A DNA stretch of 60,000 nt, from contig NC_088306.1 in the NCBI RefSeq assembly GCF_032854445.1, positions 15,559,386-15,619,385 on the forward strand. Reading direction: 5' to 3'. The stretch comes from Liolophura sinensis. Its lineage: Eukaryota; Mollusca; Polyplacophora; Chitonida; Chitonidae. Within the stretch, counting starts at the first letter, position 1; the number at the start of each line of letters is the position of its first letter. Below, in pieces: positions 45,701 to 56,139 of the stretch. The position numbers and the translations under genes were made by a program. A model generated the notes under the pieces. That model ran no database searches, was not told the origin of the DNA, and saw nothing but the letters and a program-made list of their open reading frames with translations.

Positions 45701-46483
45701 GGAGGCAGTCGTCGTCTTTGTTCTTCACATTGATGACTGCTTTCTTGTTACTCACAGCTGCAGGTAGGGGATGTAGGACCCGCCTCTCATTGGCTGATAC
45801 CTTGCAATGCCAAGCCAGAGTGTTTGCACGCTATTGACAACCCACCCTGACCTTCGCTGTGTCCATTTTCCCAGCGCCTCCTGGATGGTGGGGAAGGCCT
45901 TATCTAGAGCCCCGTCAATGTCACCAGCCTCTAAGAGGGCCTCCTGTTTGCTGAGTACTGGGCTGGTATACACTTCACTGCCATCGGTGTTGTGCTTTCG
46001 CAGTTGGCCTAGTTGGAACTTAACCCCGTTGAGTGCCAGGATCTCTTCTAGTTTCTGGCGAATAATGGCTCGAATTTCTTCTAAGAAGGCTACTGGGTCC
46101 GTCCAAACGCCTTCGGGTACGCCCATCTGCCAGGCCCGTAGGAGATTCCTTATGGCCCAGCCGGTGTTAGTAAATTCTAGTTTCTTTTCACCCTGTATTC
46201 CGCCTAGCAATTCATCCAACTCCTCGTTACTGAGGAGGTTCTTGACGTTTTGCTTCAACTCCTCGTTACTCAGGGGGTTCTTGACGTCTTGCTTCAACTC
46301 CTCCTTACTTCGGGAGTTCTTGCTGTCTTGCAGCCGCTTCAACTCAGCCACAGCCGTTTTATGCCTGTCGAGGATCCCCTGCAATTTTTCCAAGGCATTG
46401 CGGGACCGTGGGTCCTTGGACCGCACACCTAGGAGCGTCTCAAACTCCACCCGTAGTGCTCGCGCTTTTTGATGGTGGTTCAT
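42735..46483 (-). pseudogene. Polinton protein-primed DNA polymerase B, broken
   Basis: From the ATG at 46,483 to the stop at 42,735, about 1,250 codons, the usual length. The N-terminal part (46,483-45,752) contains three short tandem repeats rich in SNEELKQ. The frame changes near 45,765. Next come 'INVKNKDDDCLRWA', a CxxC finger (FCERCLHGY) and the exonuclease start (IIYAD), then a two-way frame excursion between about 45,190 and 45,070. Below that a single frame runs to the end with three stops, at 44,502, 43,806 and 43,164. Polymerase motifs are intact: DANNLYGWAMSQFLP (A), KLMNNSVFGKTMEN (B), YTDTDSLLLE (C). Its end lies 48 bp from the end of the convergent integrase. Confidence 0.92.
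46208..46325. repeat. Short in-frame tandem repeat inside polymerase B
   Basis: Three imperfect copies of about 39 bp ('cttcaactcctcgttact' core) encode (S)NEELKQ-VKN-L repeats, a likely flexible charged linker in the polymerase N-terminal region. Confidence 0.8.
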
Positions 46484-46497
46484 TGTACGCGTCGTAT

Positions 46498-46580
46498 ACC
46501 TAGTGGTGCTGTTTCTCTAACTCTGAATTTCGGGGCGCCAATATCTGCCTGGTGGTGCTGTTTCTCTAATTGTAAATTTC
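46498..46580. repeat. Duplicated ~30-bp sequence between polymerase and zinc-ribbon genes
   Basis: 'ggtggtgctgtttctctaa' occurs at about 46,503 and 46,550, each followed by a similar T/A-rich tail. It lies in the gap upstream of polymerase B and at the end of the next gene, so it may be promoter-associated. Confidence 0.6.
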
Positions 46581-46844
46581 TATAGCCGCCAGCCGGTTGA
46601 ACTCGTCCAAGAAAGCCTTGCGCGTCTGCCGCATTTCTCGCATCTGGGCATTATGATATCCACAGGCCATGCAAAGCCGAAGTCGGTTTTTAACGCCCCG
46701 ACCACAGCTAATACATGGCTGGGTGCCAAGACCCTTCCGCAGACTGGCTAAATGAATCCCGCAATACTCCCCCCAGACAGCTCTTACCACAGAGCTCCGT
46801 GCAGCCGATGGGTAGCCACCGGCACTTATTGTAACCCCTTGCAT
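46566..46844 (-). CDS. Small zinc-ribbon protein of the Polinton
   Basis: 92 codons from the ATG at 46,844 (MQGVTISAGG), open and unbroken. Four cysteines form a zinc ribbon (CISCGRG, about ten residues, CMACGYH), followed by a basic helix (MREMRQTRKAFLDEFNRL). It lies just inside the right TIR, upstream of and co-directional with polymerase B. Nucleic-acid binding is a reasonable inference; the family is not recognised. Confidence 0.6.
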   Translation of the reverse strand: MQGVTISAGGYPSAARSSVVRAVWGEYCGIHLASLRKGLGTQPCISCGRGVKNRLRLCMACGYHNAQMREMRQTRKAFLDEFNRLAAIEIYN

Positions 46845-46900
46845 GTTGTATACACAGTTGGTGTAAAAGCATACCTGGTGCAATTGGTATGTCTAATAGA

Positions 46901-46986
46901 ACCCGAGAAGGGGCTGGGGGCCTCTATTTGTTCTGGGGAGGGCCCCAAGGGGAGGGTGCGCCAGAACCCCTATTCCCTACACTACT
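46901..46986 (-). repeat. Polinton right terminal inverted repeat
   Basis: Complement begins AGTAGTGTAGGGAATAGGGG and parallels the left end for about 85 bp. It ends CT-3' before the GATGTG duplication. Confidence 0.93.
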
Positions 46987-46992
46987 GATGTG
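46987..46992. repeat. Polinton target-site duplication, right
   Basis: GATGTG, identical to 31,615-31,620. It is followed by 'aaatgatgaaaaggtaaaacg', which continues the copy-1 flank. Confidence 0.93.
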
Positions 46993-47894
46993 AAATGATG
47001 AAAAGGTAAAACGCGCAGGCCGGGTAACGGCCACGTCCTTGGGCGGGCAGATAACCCGACACACGCCCGTTTCGGTTCCACGGTCCCCGGCCACAAGCCT
47101 GGGATGTCCGCTCAGTTGACTGCTGTGCTGCTACCAGCCGTCTGCGTCTTCTCTTCTCTGTCTTCGTGTCACTCTCTGCAATCCTTCCCCGACTGCATTA
47201 CGCCTGTTTATATAGGCTGGCGACGGGGTGACCCAGTCGCTTGGGCTCGTCTGGCCACCCACGGCAGCCAGCCTAGTGAAGGAAACTTACCTCACATAGT
47301 GGACTCGTCTTGCCAGCAGGTTTGTATGACCAGCTAAAAATAGACTCAGCTAGTGTGTAGCGTATAGTAGATGCACAGCGATTTCGTAACACTACCCACG
47401 CTTCTGACGGCAGGCGTCCACGCCGTAACCTCGGCTGACCTCAGTCGTAGTCCATAAAATTATATGAGTTAATCATAACTCACACGATCATCAGGCCCCA
47501 GGCACGATTTGCAAGATCATCACAAATACAACTGCCTTGTAGGAACTGTAGAACTTAAGGTTGGTCACTCAATGAAGCTGGTGGGTTTTCTTCCCATTTC
47601 CAGACCCTCCTAACGCGCCTCTCTCGCTGCAGGTGAACCCCTCGACCTCCTACTCTCGCTCGACCGCGGTCCTCAGTTCATTCGGTCTGAACACCGCGCC
47701 TTGCATATGCTGATTCAAACTGGATATCTGGGGTCTTTGACCCGCCAGGTTCTTCCAGGTCAGGGCAGGGGAAATCCGTCTGGGTCTGCGCATTTGTCTG
47801 TCCAGGCGCCTTGGTACTCTCATTGTTGGTTGTCACATCCGGCAGAAAAGAACCCTGCGGGCTGTCAAGCTCAAGAACAGGCGCTGTTCCAGCA

Positions 47895-48630
47895 TTTGAT
47901 AGGACGGCCTCCGTGGGTCCTGCAGTCAGTCATGGAGGCTGCAGAAATACATTATAAAACTTGGCTCGTGTATCTCGATGACATAGAGAGGAGGATATTC
48001 ATAGTGATGCTGACCTGGCTGGAAAAAGTCTTCAACAGGATTAAGGCGGGTGACCTGAAGTTAAAACCCTCCAAATCCACGAAGACAGAAGTGATGCGAG
48101 AATGGCCCACACCAGTGAACCAGACTGACGTACGCAGTTTTCTCCGGCTGTGTTGTTACTACAGGTGGTGCGTCAAGAATTTCGCTGAGATCGCAGCCGC
48201 ACTCCATGCACCAACTCAGAAGGGGAAAACATTCATTTGGGATAAAGTCACAGAAGAAGCGTTTCAAATATTGAAGCGAAAGTTAAGAACTGCTCCTGTT
48301 CTGCCCATGCCTGATCACCAACGCCCGTTTATATTGGACACGGATGACAGTTCCTTTGGCATAAGTGCTGTTTTGTCACAGAGGTTCGAGGATGGAGAAA
48401 AGGGTAATTGCCTATGCGAGTCGGTCCCCATCGAAGACGGAAAGAACGTACTGTGTTACTCGTCGTGAGTTGCTGGCTGTCGTTTACTTTGTGAAGTACC
48501 TACGACACTACTTCCCTGGAAGGAAGTTCGTATTTAGGACGGACCATGCCCTGCTGCGTTGGCTGATACAGTTTCGAGAGCCAGAAGGGCGGCTGCAACG
48601 ATGGATCCAAACCCTTTCTGCGTATGACTG
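47895..48630 (+). pseudogene. Gypsy RT C-terminal part and RNase H, copy 2
   Basis: Contains WLVYLDDIE (the YLDD box), 'LKLKPSKSTKTE', 'CCYYRWCVKNFAEI' and the RNase H start ILDTDDSSFG. A second frame from 48,365 continues RNase H (VIAYASRSPSKTERTYCVTRRELLAVVYFVKYLRHYF, FRTDHALLRWL). RNase H is better preserved than in copy 1, which has a local rearrangement at the equivalent of 48,475. A few codons after YLDD are replaced. Confidence 0.88.
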
Positions 48631-48639
48631 ACGTTCACC

Positions 48640-49733
48640 ATAGGCCTGAACGCAAGTATGGCAATGCTGACGTTCTTAGCCGGAAACCTTGCAGGCAATG
48701 CGGACGGGATGGCATCTGCACGGCGACTTTGTACGTTTGATTGGCGCCCAGTCAGCTGAGATGGAGTTTGCACGGGGCAGAAAGATGACCCAGATCTATC
48801 AGTCGTGATAGATTGGGTAGCTGCTGGAATAAAACCTGAGTGGGATGAGGTCTGCTTCAAATCCCAAACTGCGAAATCCATGTGGGCCGCTTTCCAGAAC
48901 TTAGAACCCACGAGCCACTACTTTTACCTCGCTGGGTTGATGTTTCTGGCAGTGTGTTACATCGACTACCCGTTGTAGAAGGGCATTGAAGCAGAAATTC
49001 CTGCGTGAGTGCCATGATAGCCCGACAGGTGGGCATCTTGGTGTCAAAAAGACGATACGTAAAATACCTCAAAAGACAAGAACAACGGCATACCATCCTC
49101 TGTCTAATTGCCTTATCGAAAGATTTAACCGGACACTCGGGCAAATGCTCGCGAGTATAGCCAGAAACCCTACAGACTGGGATCTGCGCCTTCTACTGGT
49201 CCTGATGGAGTAGCGTTTGACAACTCACGAATCAACTGGCTACTCACCGAAGAAAATGATGCTTGCCCGGGAAGTGACTTTGCCGCCACATCTGACACTT
49301 GGGGCCCCGCCGCATCAAACAGCTGATCCTGTTGAGTTGGTGGCTTGCTTTGTGATAACCTAGCTTCCATTCAAAAAGATGCTAAGGAAGCCACTGGACG
49401 CGAGTTAAAACCGCAAAAGCGAACGTATAACGTGCTAGCTAACCAATGCCTGTCCCCTGTGGGATTTCATGTATTCCTACACACGTCGTTGACACCGAAG
49501 GGCCAAAACCGCAAGTTCCAAGACCATTTGACAAGCTCCTTCACTGCAAAAAAAATTACTGTATCGAACAAGCTAATGGGTGTGAGCAAATAGTTCATCT
49601 AGACAGGCTGAAACCCTTCTATTTACGTGATGTAACCAGTGACGAATCTTCCTCACAGGAGGAAGGCGACCTCGAATGTGGTGCGACTCCTAAGACTGCT
49701 AAAGGCCGCAGACGTTCCTGGAGCGTTACATAA
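48640..49733 (+). pseudogene. Gypsy integrase remnant, copy 2
   Basis: Fragments match copy 1: 'FLRECHDSPTGGHLGVKKT', a fused deletion joint before 'RTTAYHPLSNCLIERFNRTLGQ', and a C-terminal 'CIEQANGCEQIVHLDRLKP'. The catalytic core is deleted at the same point as in copy 1, so the deletion is ancestral. Confidence 0.75.
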
Positions 49734-50135
49734 CCCGAATGGCATAACACGGAACTGGTATAAACCCCTTTCGTGCAGCGAACGCACTTTTTGGTTTGTC
49801 TTCCGGAGGAAGTCCCACTTGCCAGTACCCCGACATCAAATCAAGGGTACTCCAACAGTCTGCTCCTGTGAGAGCGTCTAGTTAGTCGTCAATGCGTGGC
49901 AATAGGTATGCATCCCGCTCAGTCACCTTGTTACGTTCCCGGTAGTCGACGCAAAACCTGAGCTTCCCGTCCTTCTTCTTAACAAGAACAGCTGGCGCCG
50001 ACCAAGGCCCAGACGCAGGCTCGACCACCCCACGCCTGAGCACTTCTTCAATCTGTTGATCAATTTCATCCCGTGCATGGACTGGTGGTCATCTAGGGGG
50101 AATGCGTACAGGTGGTGAGTTCCCAGTTTTGATGT
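49712..50135 (-). pseudogene. Gypsy RT N-terminal part, inverted, copy 2
   Basis: More complete than copy 1. The minus strand retains the fingers and first palm motifs ('[15 protein letters not shown]', '[14 protein letters not shown]') and then the region leading to 'FGLCNAPGT'. Stops remain. The junction to the forward integrase end is at about 49,712-49,733, as in copy 1. Confidence 0.82.
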
Positions 50136-51367
50136 GGTGCTCCACCAGTGTCGTGTGGCCCAGGTCATCATCGTCTTTGGCAAAGAGTTCCTGATGCCAC
50201 ATCAGGAGCGCCTCAACTTCGCCACATGGCTCTGGCGTTAACTCATTTCTAGTCTTCGCCACAAGACTCTTCAGATGGCTTGGACAGGCAGTTCCGCTCT
50301 TTTTGGCATGCTTGACTTCTTTCATATTTGTAATTCCGTCGCCAGGGTCGATCGTCGATAGCACGCCACACATGGTTCCCGCACGTACCACAGCAGGTTC
50401 CGTTGTAGGATTAAGGTCGCGCACAACAACTTTTGCGCTGGATGTAACCCTACATACGGATCGGGCAAGGCAAATCCCCGTCTTTTCACTGAACGCTGGC
50501 TCCGCTTCCACTATGAGAACTCCTCTTCCTATAGCATGGCGAACTTTTGCATTTGTTCAAAATGTGAAATGGTAAAGGTTTCAGTAGTGACGACACGGTA
50601 ACATGTAAATGATCCGACCACCTTGCAGGAGATCCATCTACCACCCATGTTCAGTCGATGGAATATGGAATCCTTGCTTTGCCAGGAAGTCATACAGCAA
50701 AATGGCATCCAAGGAAAGTTCAGCCACGAAGATTCTTTGCTTTACCGCTTGGCCATGAATCGTCAACTTGAAGTCCGCCTTGCCTATTAAAGACATACTC
50801 GAGCCATCTGCTATGGTAATGGACGTAATCTCGGCGTCCGTCAGAACAGGCTTTCTGGTAGACTGTCGTAAACCTTCTTATTCAACAATGACACCGAGGC
50901 CCTGGTGTCCAGGCAACAATCCATCCGTATTGGCCCGACGCAACATCTAAGGAACAGTCCAGCTACGGAAGGTCGCGCTCCCGGTAAAGGTTGTGGTTTG
51001 AAACTTGAGGAGGCAGCCCCTCTCTCCCGAGGACAATTTCTTCTGAAGTGCCCCTGGTCACCACAGGTTCAACAGCCAACATTCTTTCTCTTTTCCCTAC
51101 ACCTCAGTCGGGGAAGGATAAGTTTCTCCTTTAGGATCTCCTGGGTAACCTCTATTATCTCCCTGCGTCGTTTAGCTTCCGTGGCCTCATCATCAGTAGC
51201 CGGTTCTTGGCCTACACTCTCCTCCACAGTTGCGGCTCTTACCCTGTGTCATAAACGTCGGCGCTGTGCTGACTGAAATACCTCCAACTCGATCGCCGAA
51301 TATAGTGCCTTGTTCAGCGTCTTGGATGGGTTTGCCAAACCTGAAATTTCAAATCATCCCCTAAGGA
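50136..51367 (-). pseudogene. Gypsy protease, linker and Gag C-terminal part, inverted, copy 2
   Basis: The minus strand shows a linker frame (50,511 down to 50,089), the protease with the same DTRAS active-site change (near 50,900), the zinc knuckle with the same internal stop (near 51,035-51,080), and the Gag 'TLNKALYSAIELEVF'-like region cut off by the gap at 51,367. Confidence 0.75.
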
Positions 51368-51567
51368 NNNNNNNNNNNNNNNNNNNNNNNNNNNNNNNNN
51401 NNNNNNNNNNNNNNNNNNNNNNNNNNNNNNNNNNNNNNNNNNNNNNNNNNNNNNNNNNNNNNNNNNNNNNNNNNNNNNNNNNNNNNNNNNNNNNNNNNNN
51501 NNNNNNNNNNNNNNNNNNNNNNNNNNNNNNNNNNNNNNNNNNNNNNNNNNNNNNNNNNNNNNNNNNN
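51368..51567. other. Assembly gap, 200 N
   Basis: Exactly 200 N, a conventional scaffold-gap size, so the true length is unknown. By comparison with copy 1, about 4.5 kb (equivalent of 16,241-20,733) may be missing. ORFs drawn through the N run are artefacts. Confidence 0.98.
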
Positions 51568-51626
51568 TCTCGCATCACTCATCACATAAGACTTCCTCTT
51601 AAAATTAACAGAGTAATTTTTTGAGT
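51568..51626. mobile_element. Right end of MITE B, copy 2
   Basis: Matches 20,734-20,792 including the terminal 'aattttttgagt'. The left part is lost in the gap. Confidence 0.75.
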
Positions 51627-52441
51627 TTTGTGTCTTTTATCGGTGTTAATGGAGGCACTGTTGCTTTGAAACTACCCGACCAGCAACGTTATCAATTGAC
51701 AGGACTATACTTGTCGGCAGATAATTCGTTGACAAACAATATGGAACTTCATGGTCACCGTGGATGTAAGAACAGTTGCAATAATAGAACAAGAACTACC
51801 GCTGTCAACGATTTGGATTCTGATTTAATTTATTCGCTTAGAACATTCCTTGCGTCTTTGCATCAGAATTAAAAGCTGTTCACTGCTTTTCTTCTTTCGT
51901 CTTAAGTTCTTGCTTTCAAACACTTTCTTAGTGTTTATTTTTTTTTGGGGGGGGGGAGGGGTTGGTGTTTTTGTGTTGAACGTTGTTTGGTTAGTTGGCC
52001 TCCCGATTATTTACTAGGGACATCCATTTTGGTTGGGAGCTAGTATATGTCTCCTTTAGTTCCCAGATTAGCGTGGCTAACATCTCTATATACACCGAAT
52101 AATATACTTCTATTTATTCATTTATTTGTTTATTTCTTCACAGTATCCACGATTTTACACATTTCACAAAATAAGCCACATACTGAAAACAATACCACAC
52201 TCAGATACAGAACATAGAATATAGAATATAGTATAACGTGATCTGTTTTCAACTGCTGGTACTCCATATACAAGGGCGTGGCATTTCTACATGCTCAGAA
52301 CAGCATGTAGCTCACACCATTCTATAGCCAACTGGAAGTGAGTTGTTGAGTTGTTAGCCTTTAAATAGCTAAGACACACGAGCTGTGGGTTGAACCCAAG
52401 CATTTTTACATCTCTCGGCTCTCACTTTTTGTGACAATATT

Positions 52442-52669
52442 GATTTATTTATTTATTTATTTATTTATTTGGTGTTTTACGCTGTACTCAAGAATATTTC
52501 ACGTATGTCGTATGGCGGCCAGCGCTATGGTGGGTGGAAACCAGGCAGAAACCGGGGAAAACCTACGACCATCCAAAGGTTGCTGCCAGACCACGTACGG
52601 CCGGAGGCAAACTGGACTTAAACCCACAGCGACCTCATCGTTCCTCTCGGTCACGGAGGCCCCCTTTTG
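52442..52669 (-). repeat. SINE, reverse, copy 2
   Basis: Same insertion as 21,598-21,825, near identical, confirming it predates the duplication. Confidence 0.85.
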
Positions 52670-53213
52670 TGACAATAAACGATGGACGACGCTCGCGTTG
52701 CCTTTTGCGCACTTCCGCCAATATAGAGTACATGTCTTTACATCACACATGGCGAAGTTCCTCAAATACGTGCTTCAGGTGACTGGTTTTTGCCGGGCAC
52801 CCCAGTTTAACTTACCCGGAAAAGAAACCACCGTCGTAAAAGAGATATTTTAGTAAGGCACTGGTTATCTACCAATAAAATCACTAAATTAATATAGTCA
52901 ACAATATGAACATACATTCCTCGCTGTGTCGTTTCGGTCTCGTCAGAAAGTCTGTCAGGTACCTCATGAAGGTACCACCCTGGACTACATTGTAGTCCAT
53001 CAATAACCTGAGCGCTTCCAGTTTCCGGCATTCAAATTCAAATTGGCCTGCAAATAATTTCTATGATTCCTGGAGTTTCTGGACCTGGAGTTTCTATTTT
53101 GAAAGATCTTGTGAACAAATCAATCTATCCAATCAAAACAATCGAAGGGTTTTAAGAATTTGTTTCCTTGAAATGTTACTAAAGTTCCACAAGGCATTCG
53201 CATACCAATCGTC

Positions 53214-53545
53214 AACCAAAATGGACGTTCAAAGTCAAAGATCAAACAAGGCCAATTCCTAAAACCACATTTAGCACAAACCACCAGAAAACTAAGGAAG
53301 TATATATAAGTACGACATTATGACGGAATCATGCAAGGAAAAGCAGTCCACAGTTTTCAATGATGTTGGAAAGATGCAAGGAATCTTGCAGTCGGCGAAT
53401 AAGACCGGGAAACTTACCACAGTCTTCTCTCTGGTTAATATTTCGGTATCAATTGCCACGAGGAATGGAGATAATGGCGCAACTGGCACCAAGGAGTTTT
53501 GTTTTCTGCACTTATTTTAGTTTGGAATCAAGAATAAAAATAATC
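53214..53545 (+). other. Repeated module with a 66-codon ORF, copy 2
   Basis: Counterpart of 22,370-22,700. The ORF at 53,320-53,520 is intact and differs by one residue. See the copy-1 entry. Confidence 0.4.
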
Positions 53546-54026
53546 TGGAAGACATTTTGGTTCATTTCTCTCATTCACGTCTTAACAGTGGTGGTGATCC
53601 CAGCGGCAGCTACTTTGCACATTTTCACCGCGCTCTTCCTGAATTCCTCCAATCCACAATAAACTTTCTACACTCCCCCCTGTTTTGGGGAAAGGAATAA
53701 ATGATATACGTCTGTCCACATCACTGCGAAACGTAATGTCAACGTAAGTTGACAAACGTGTAACGTTTAATGGCCCATTGTTTAATCCATTAATCCAGGT
53801 GTCACAACAGACATGCGTATACGAATGAATATGGTGTAACGTCATGTCGTCAATATTTCAGGCCTACTGTGGCGACATTCGTATATATACAAGCCGTCAA
53901 CCTTTACGCAAATTCCGAGTCCATAATAACAAGATTCATTTTCAAAACATTCATTTAATACAAACCAAAAGCAACCAGAAAGTATATAATGTAAAAATTT
54001 GTGACGGATTAATGCAAAGATCGCAA

Positions 54027-55456
54027 GGTACAAGACTACATGCACAAGATGATTTATGTTCATCTCTCATCAGCACTATTTAACACACATATATTGCTTA
54101 TATCACTACCCCCTGGCACGTGTTAGGATATTTAATACAGCGTCATTTCCAGAAAAAAAGACACAAAAGTCAAATTTCCCTATTAGTTTCCGTATGTTTA
54201 TCGCTTAAATATTTCTCAACTTATACAGTTTAATTGGACGTGTTTCGTCCATGTAAGTGTTGCATTATAAGATGTTTGATAGTTTTACTTTCTCTTTGAT
54301 TTCTTATAAATCTCAATGGCTGAAAAGTGTGCCGCCCAAAATAGCATTGATGCTACACGTACATGACATGCACATTTATTATGAACACTGACTACCACTC
54401 ATGTGAGATATTTCAAGCGATATAGTAATGATTCGGGAAATTCCTGGTTTCTATCTGATAGTGGTCTTCCTCAAATACAAAAAGATCAGGTCAAAATTTT
54501 GACAGCATGGCTAATGTGAAAAGTAAACGTGTGTATTAACATGGTATGCAGTGGACATCTTTACTGATAAACCCTCTCTGATATAACAACTTAATACCAC
54601 AGTATAATTACGGCCGTGCCAGTCATACCGTACTGCTTATAGTGAAGATTGGTACAATACTTCTTCGTTTTTATTTGGTTGCTCACATAAAATTAATTCA
54701 TGGTGAATTTAGTAGTGGACATGAATTTATTTCATTGGTGTTTCTCATTTAGACAATTATTTAACGGTTAGATGGAAGAAAATGAATAATCCAACAAAAT
54801 CATCCTTTCGCCCACTTTCTGACGCCACCCAGCCAGAGCATGATTCAAGCTTCCTAACTAAATGGGATAGGAGCTTATCAACCTGAGTGTCCATGCAGGC
54901 TCGGGAGTAAGCACCTAGCGTTCTCTTGTATACTGTATTAGAAAATGTTTTCACTAGGAACCGGGCGTATGTATCTAAACCATTTCATTCAAGAATAATG
55001 ATAGTCTTTGGACATCATTTTATTTACTGACATTCCCCAATCGGGCACAATTAACTTAAGAATCGTTCAAACGCACATACAACGACCGCGTTGAGAAAAA
55101 TCATACTTGAACGTCAAAATTGATATTTCCTAAATTTGCAATACGCATATAGGGGAGATAACTCGACGTCACTACTTGAGTGACAGTCATTTATGCCAAA
55201 ACTTTACATCTTGCGTGCATTGAAGTTTTTTAGTGTTTTCACAGATAGTTCAGAAACAATATTTTAGACATTTAGTGACCAAATGTGACAATAATCCACG
55301 ACTTTTTTACCACCTAAAACGACAAAATCAGATGACTAGTATCACATCAATAATAAGCTGCTCAACTGTTTAACAATCAGACTGAATAAGAAATAAATAA
55401 ATAAGAAATAAAATCCACTTATCACCGTTCATTCCAGAAGCAAGTCATATTGTTTA
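54027..55456. other. Non-coding single-copy stretch
   Basis: AT-rich; short ORFs only (for example 54,757-54,954 minus) without motifs. Nothing supported. Confidence 0.45.
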
Positions 55457-55608
55457 TTAATTTATTTATTTGATTGGTGTTTTACGCAGTACTCAAGAAT
55501 ATTTCACTTAAACGACGGCGGCCAGCATTATGGTGGGTGGAAACCGGGCATAGCCCGGGGGAAACCCACGACCATCCGCAGCCACCAACTGAGCCACCGA
55601 GGCCACCA
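55457..55608 (-). repeat. SINE, reverse, internally deleted
   Basis: Tail and core complement, then a jump from 'accatccgcag' straight to the head complement 'ccaccaactgagccaccgaggcc', so about 110 bp of the middle are missing. It has both ends, unlike the truncated copies. Confidence 0.85.
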
Positions 55609-55837
55609 AGTCACAATGTAAACCTTAATACATACATATAAACATTTAGATGCTCAAAAAAAAAAAAAAAAAAAAGAAAATCAATGAGATGCCAATTTAA
55701 ATTTAAAATTCATAACATTTTTTTTACAATAATCACGACCGGGACAGTCTAATTTGATTAGTATTTATCGCCTTTCTCGAACATTATTTACATACATACG
55801 TCTAGTTAATTTAGTTAGAAATCATTAACGCTCTAAA

Positions 55838-56040
55838 ACTGAAACTTACATGAAAGACTTACGTTTTTGATACGAAAATATTGGAAATGAATTAAGTTCA
55901 AAATCGGAAATTTACACAATACAGTACTACATAGGGGATTTTATCCATTTTTGCCGATCAGCGTCACAACTCCGTAAGGTGATGCAAGATTAAGTATTTC
56001 TGTTTTGTTGATTAAAACAATTTTCAAATCCTGGATCGCG
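55838..56040. repeat. Diverged direct duplication, left copy
   Basis: The order 'tgaaact', 'cgttttt', 'attggaaat', 'aaatttacaca' (in part), 'ccgtaaggtgatg', 'gcaagattaa' recurs at 56,905-57,110. The two copies flank the MITE/71-bp array. Confidence 0.6.
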
Positions 56041-56139
56041 TATCGCCTCGTTTCATTTGTTTGTATATTTCCACCACACCCAACTATGGGATAGTTACGC
56101 TGATCTGTTTCAGCTTCCAGTCCTTTTGAAAAATAAAAC

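Larger units (their letters stand above)
31621..46986. mobile_element. Polinton/Maverick DNA transposon, complete ends, 15,366 bp
   Basis: Self-synthesising DNA transposon bounded by imperfect TIRs that begin 5'-AG and end CT-3', with a 6-bp target duplication, both diagnostic of Polintons. It carries protein-primed DNA polymerase B, RVE integrase, A32-like packaging ATPase, major capsid protein and several element-specific proteins. Blocks alternate strands: minus 33,612-34,979 plus 34,982-35,821, plus 35,832-37,096, minus 37,070-38,408, plus 38,452-42,686, minus 42,735-46,844. Nearly all core genes have premature stops or frame changes, so it is defective. No adenain-like protease was found. 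It is nested at the edge of the gypsy left LTR of copy 2. Confidence 0.97.
46987..51367. mobile_element. Scrambled gypsy-like element, copy 2, truncated by the assembly gap
   Basis: Same order as copy 1: left LTR-like repeat to 47,391 (end 'cgatttcgtaaca'), forward RT C-part/RNase H/integrase, then inverted RT N-part, protease and Gag. The Gag start and right LTR are lost in the N gap. The Polinton sits at its left edge. Confidence 0.85.
28041..54026 (+). repeat. Large direct duplication, copy 2 (with Polinton and assembly gap)
   Basis: Same order as copy 1. It differs by the 15.4-kb Polinton, a shorter minisatellite, an extra ~85 bp near 31,440-31,530, and a 200-N gap replacing copy-1 positions of about 16,241-20,733. 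Divergence is uneven: the gypsy part differs by several bases per 100, while 51,568-54,026 is nearly identical to 20,734-23,182. Confidence 0.9.

Noticed and set aside
31621-46986. An intact, autonomous Polinton or integrated virus
   Set aside because: The polymerase, integrase, ATPase and capsid genes all contain premature stops or frame changes, and no protease was found. Only a few accessory frames are unbroken.
51310-51624. ORFs crossing 51,368-51,567
   Set aside because: They run through 200 N and are artefacts of the gap.
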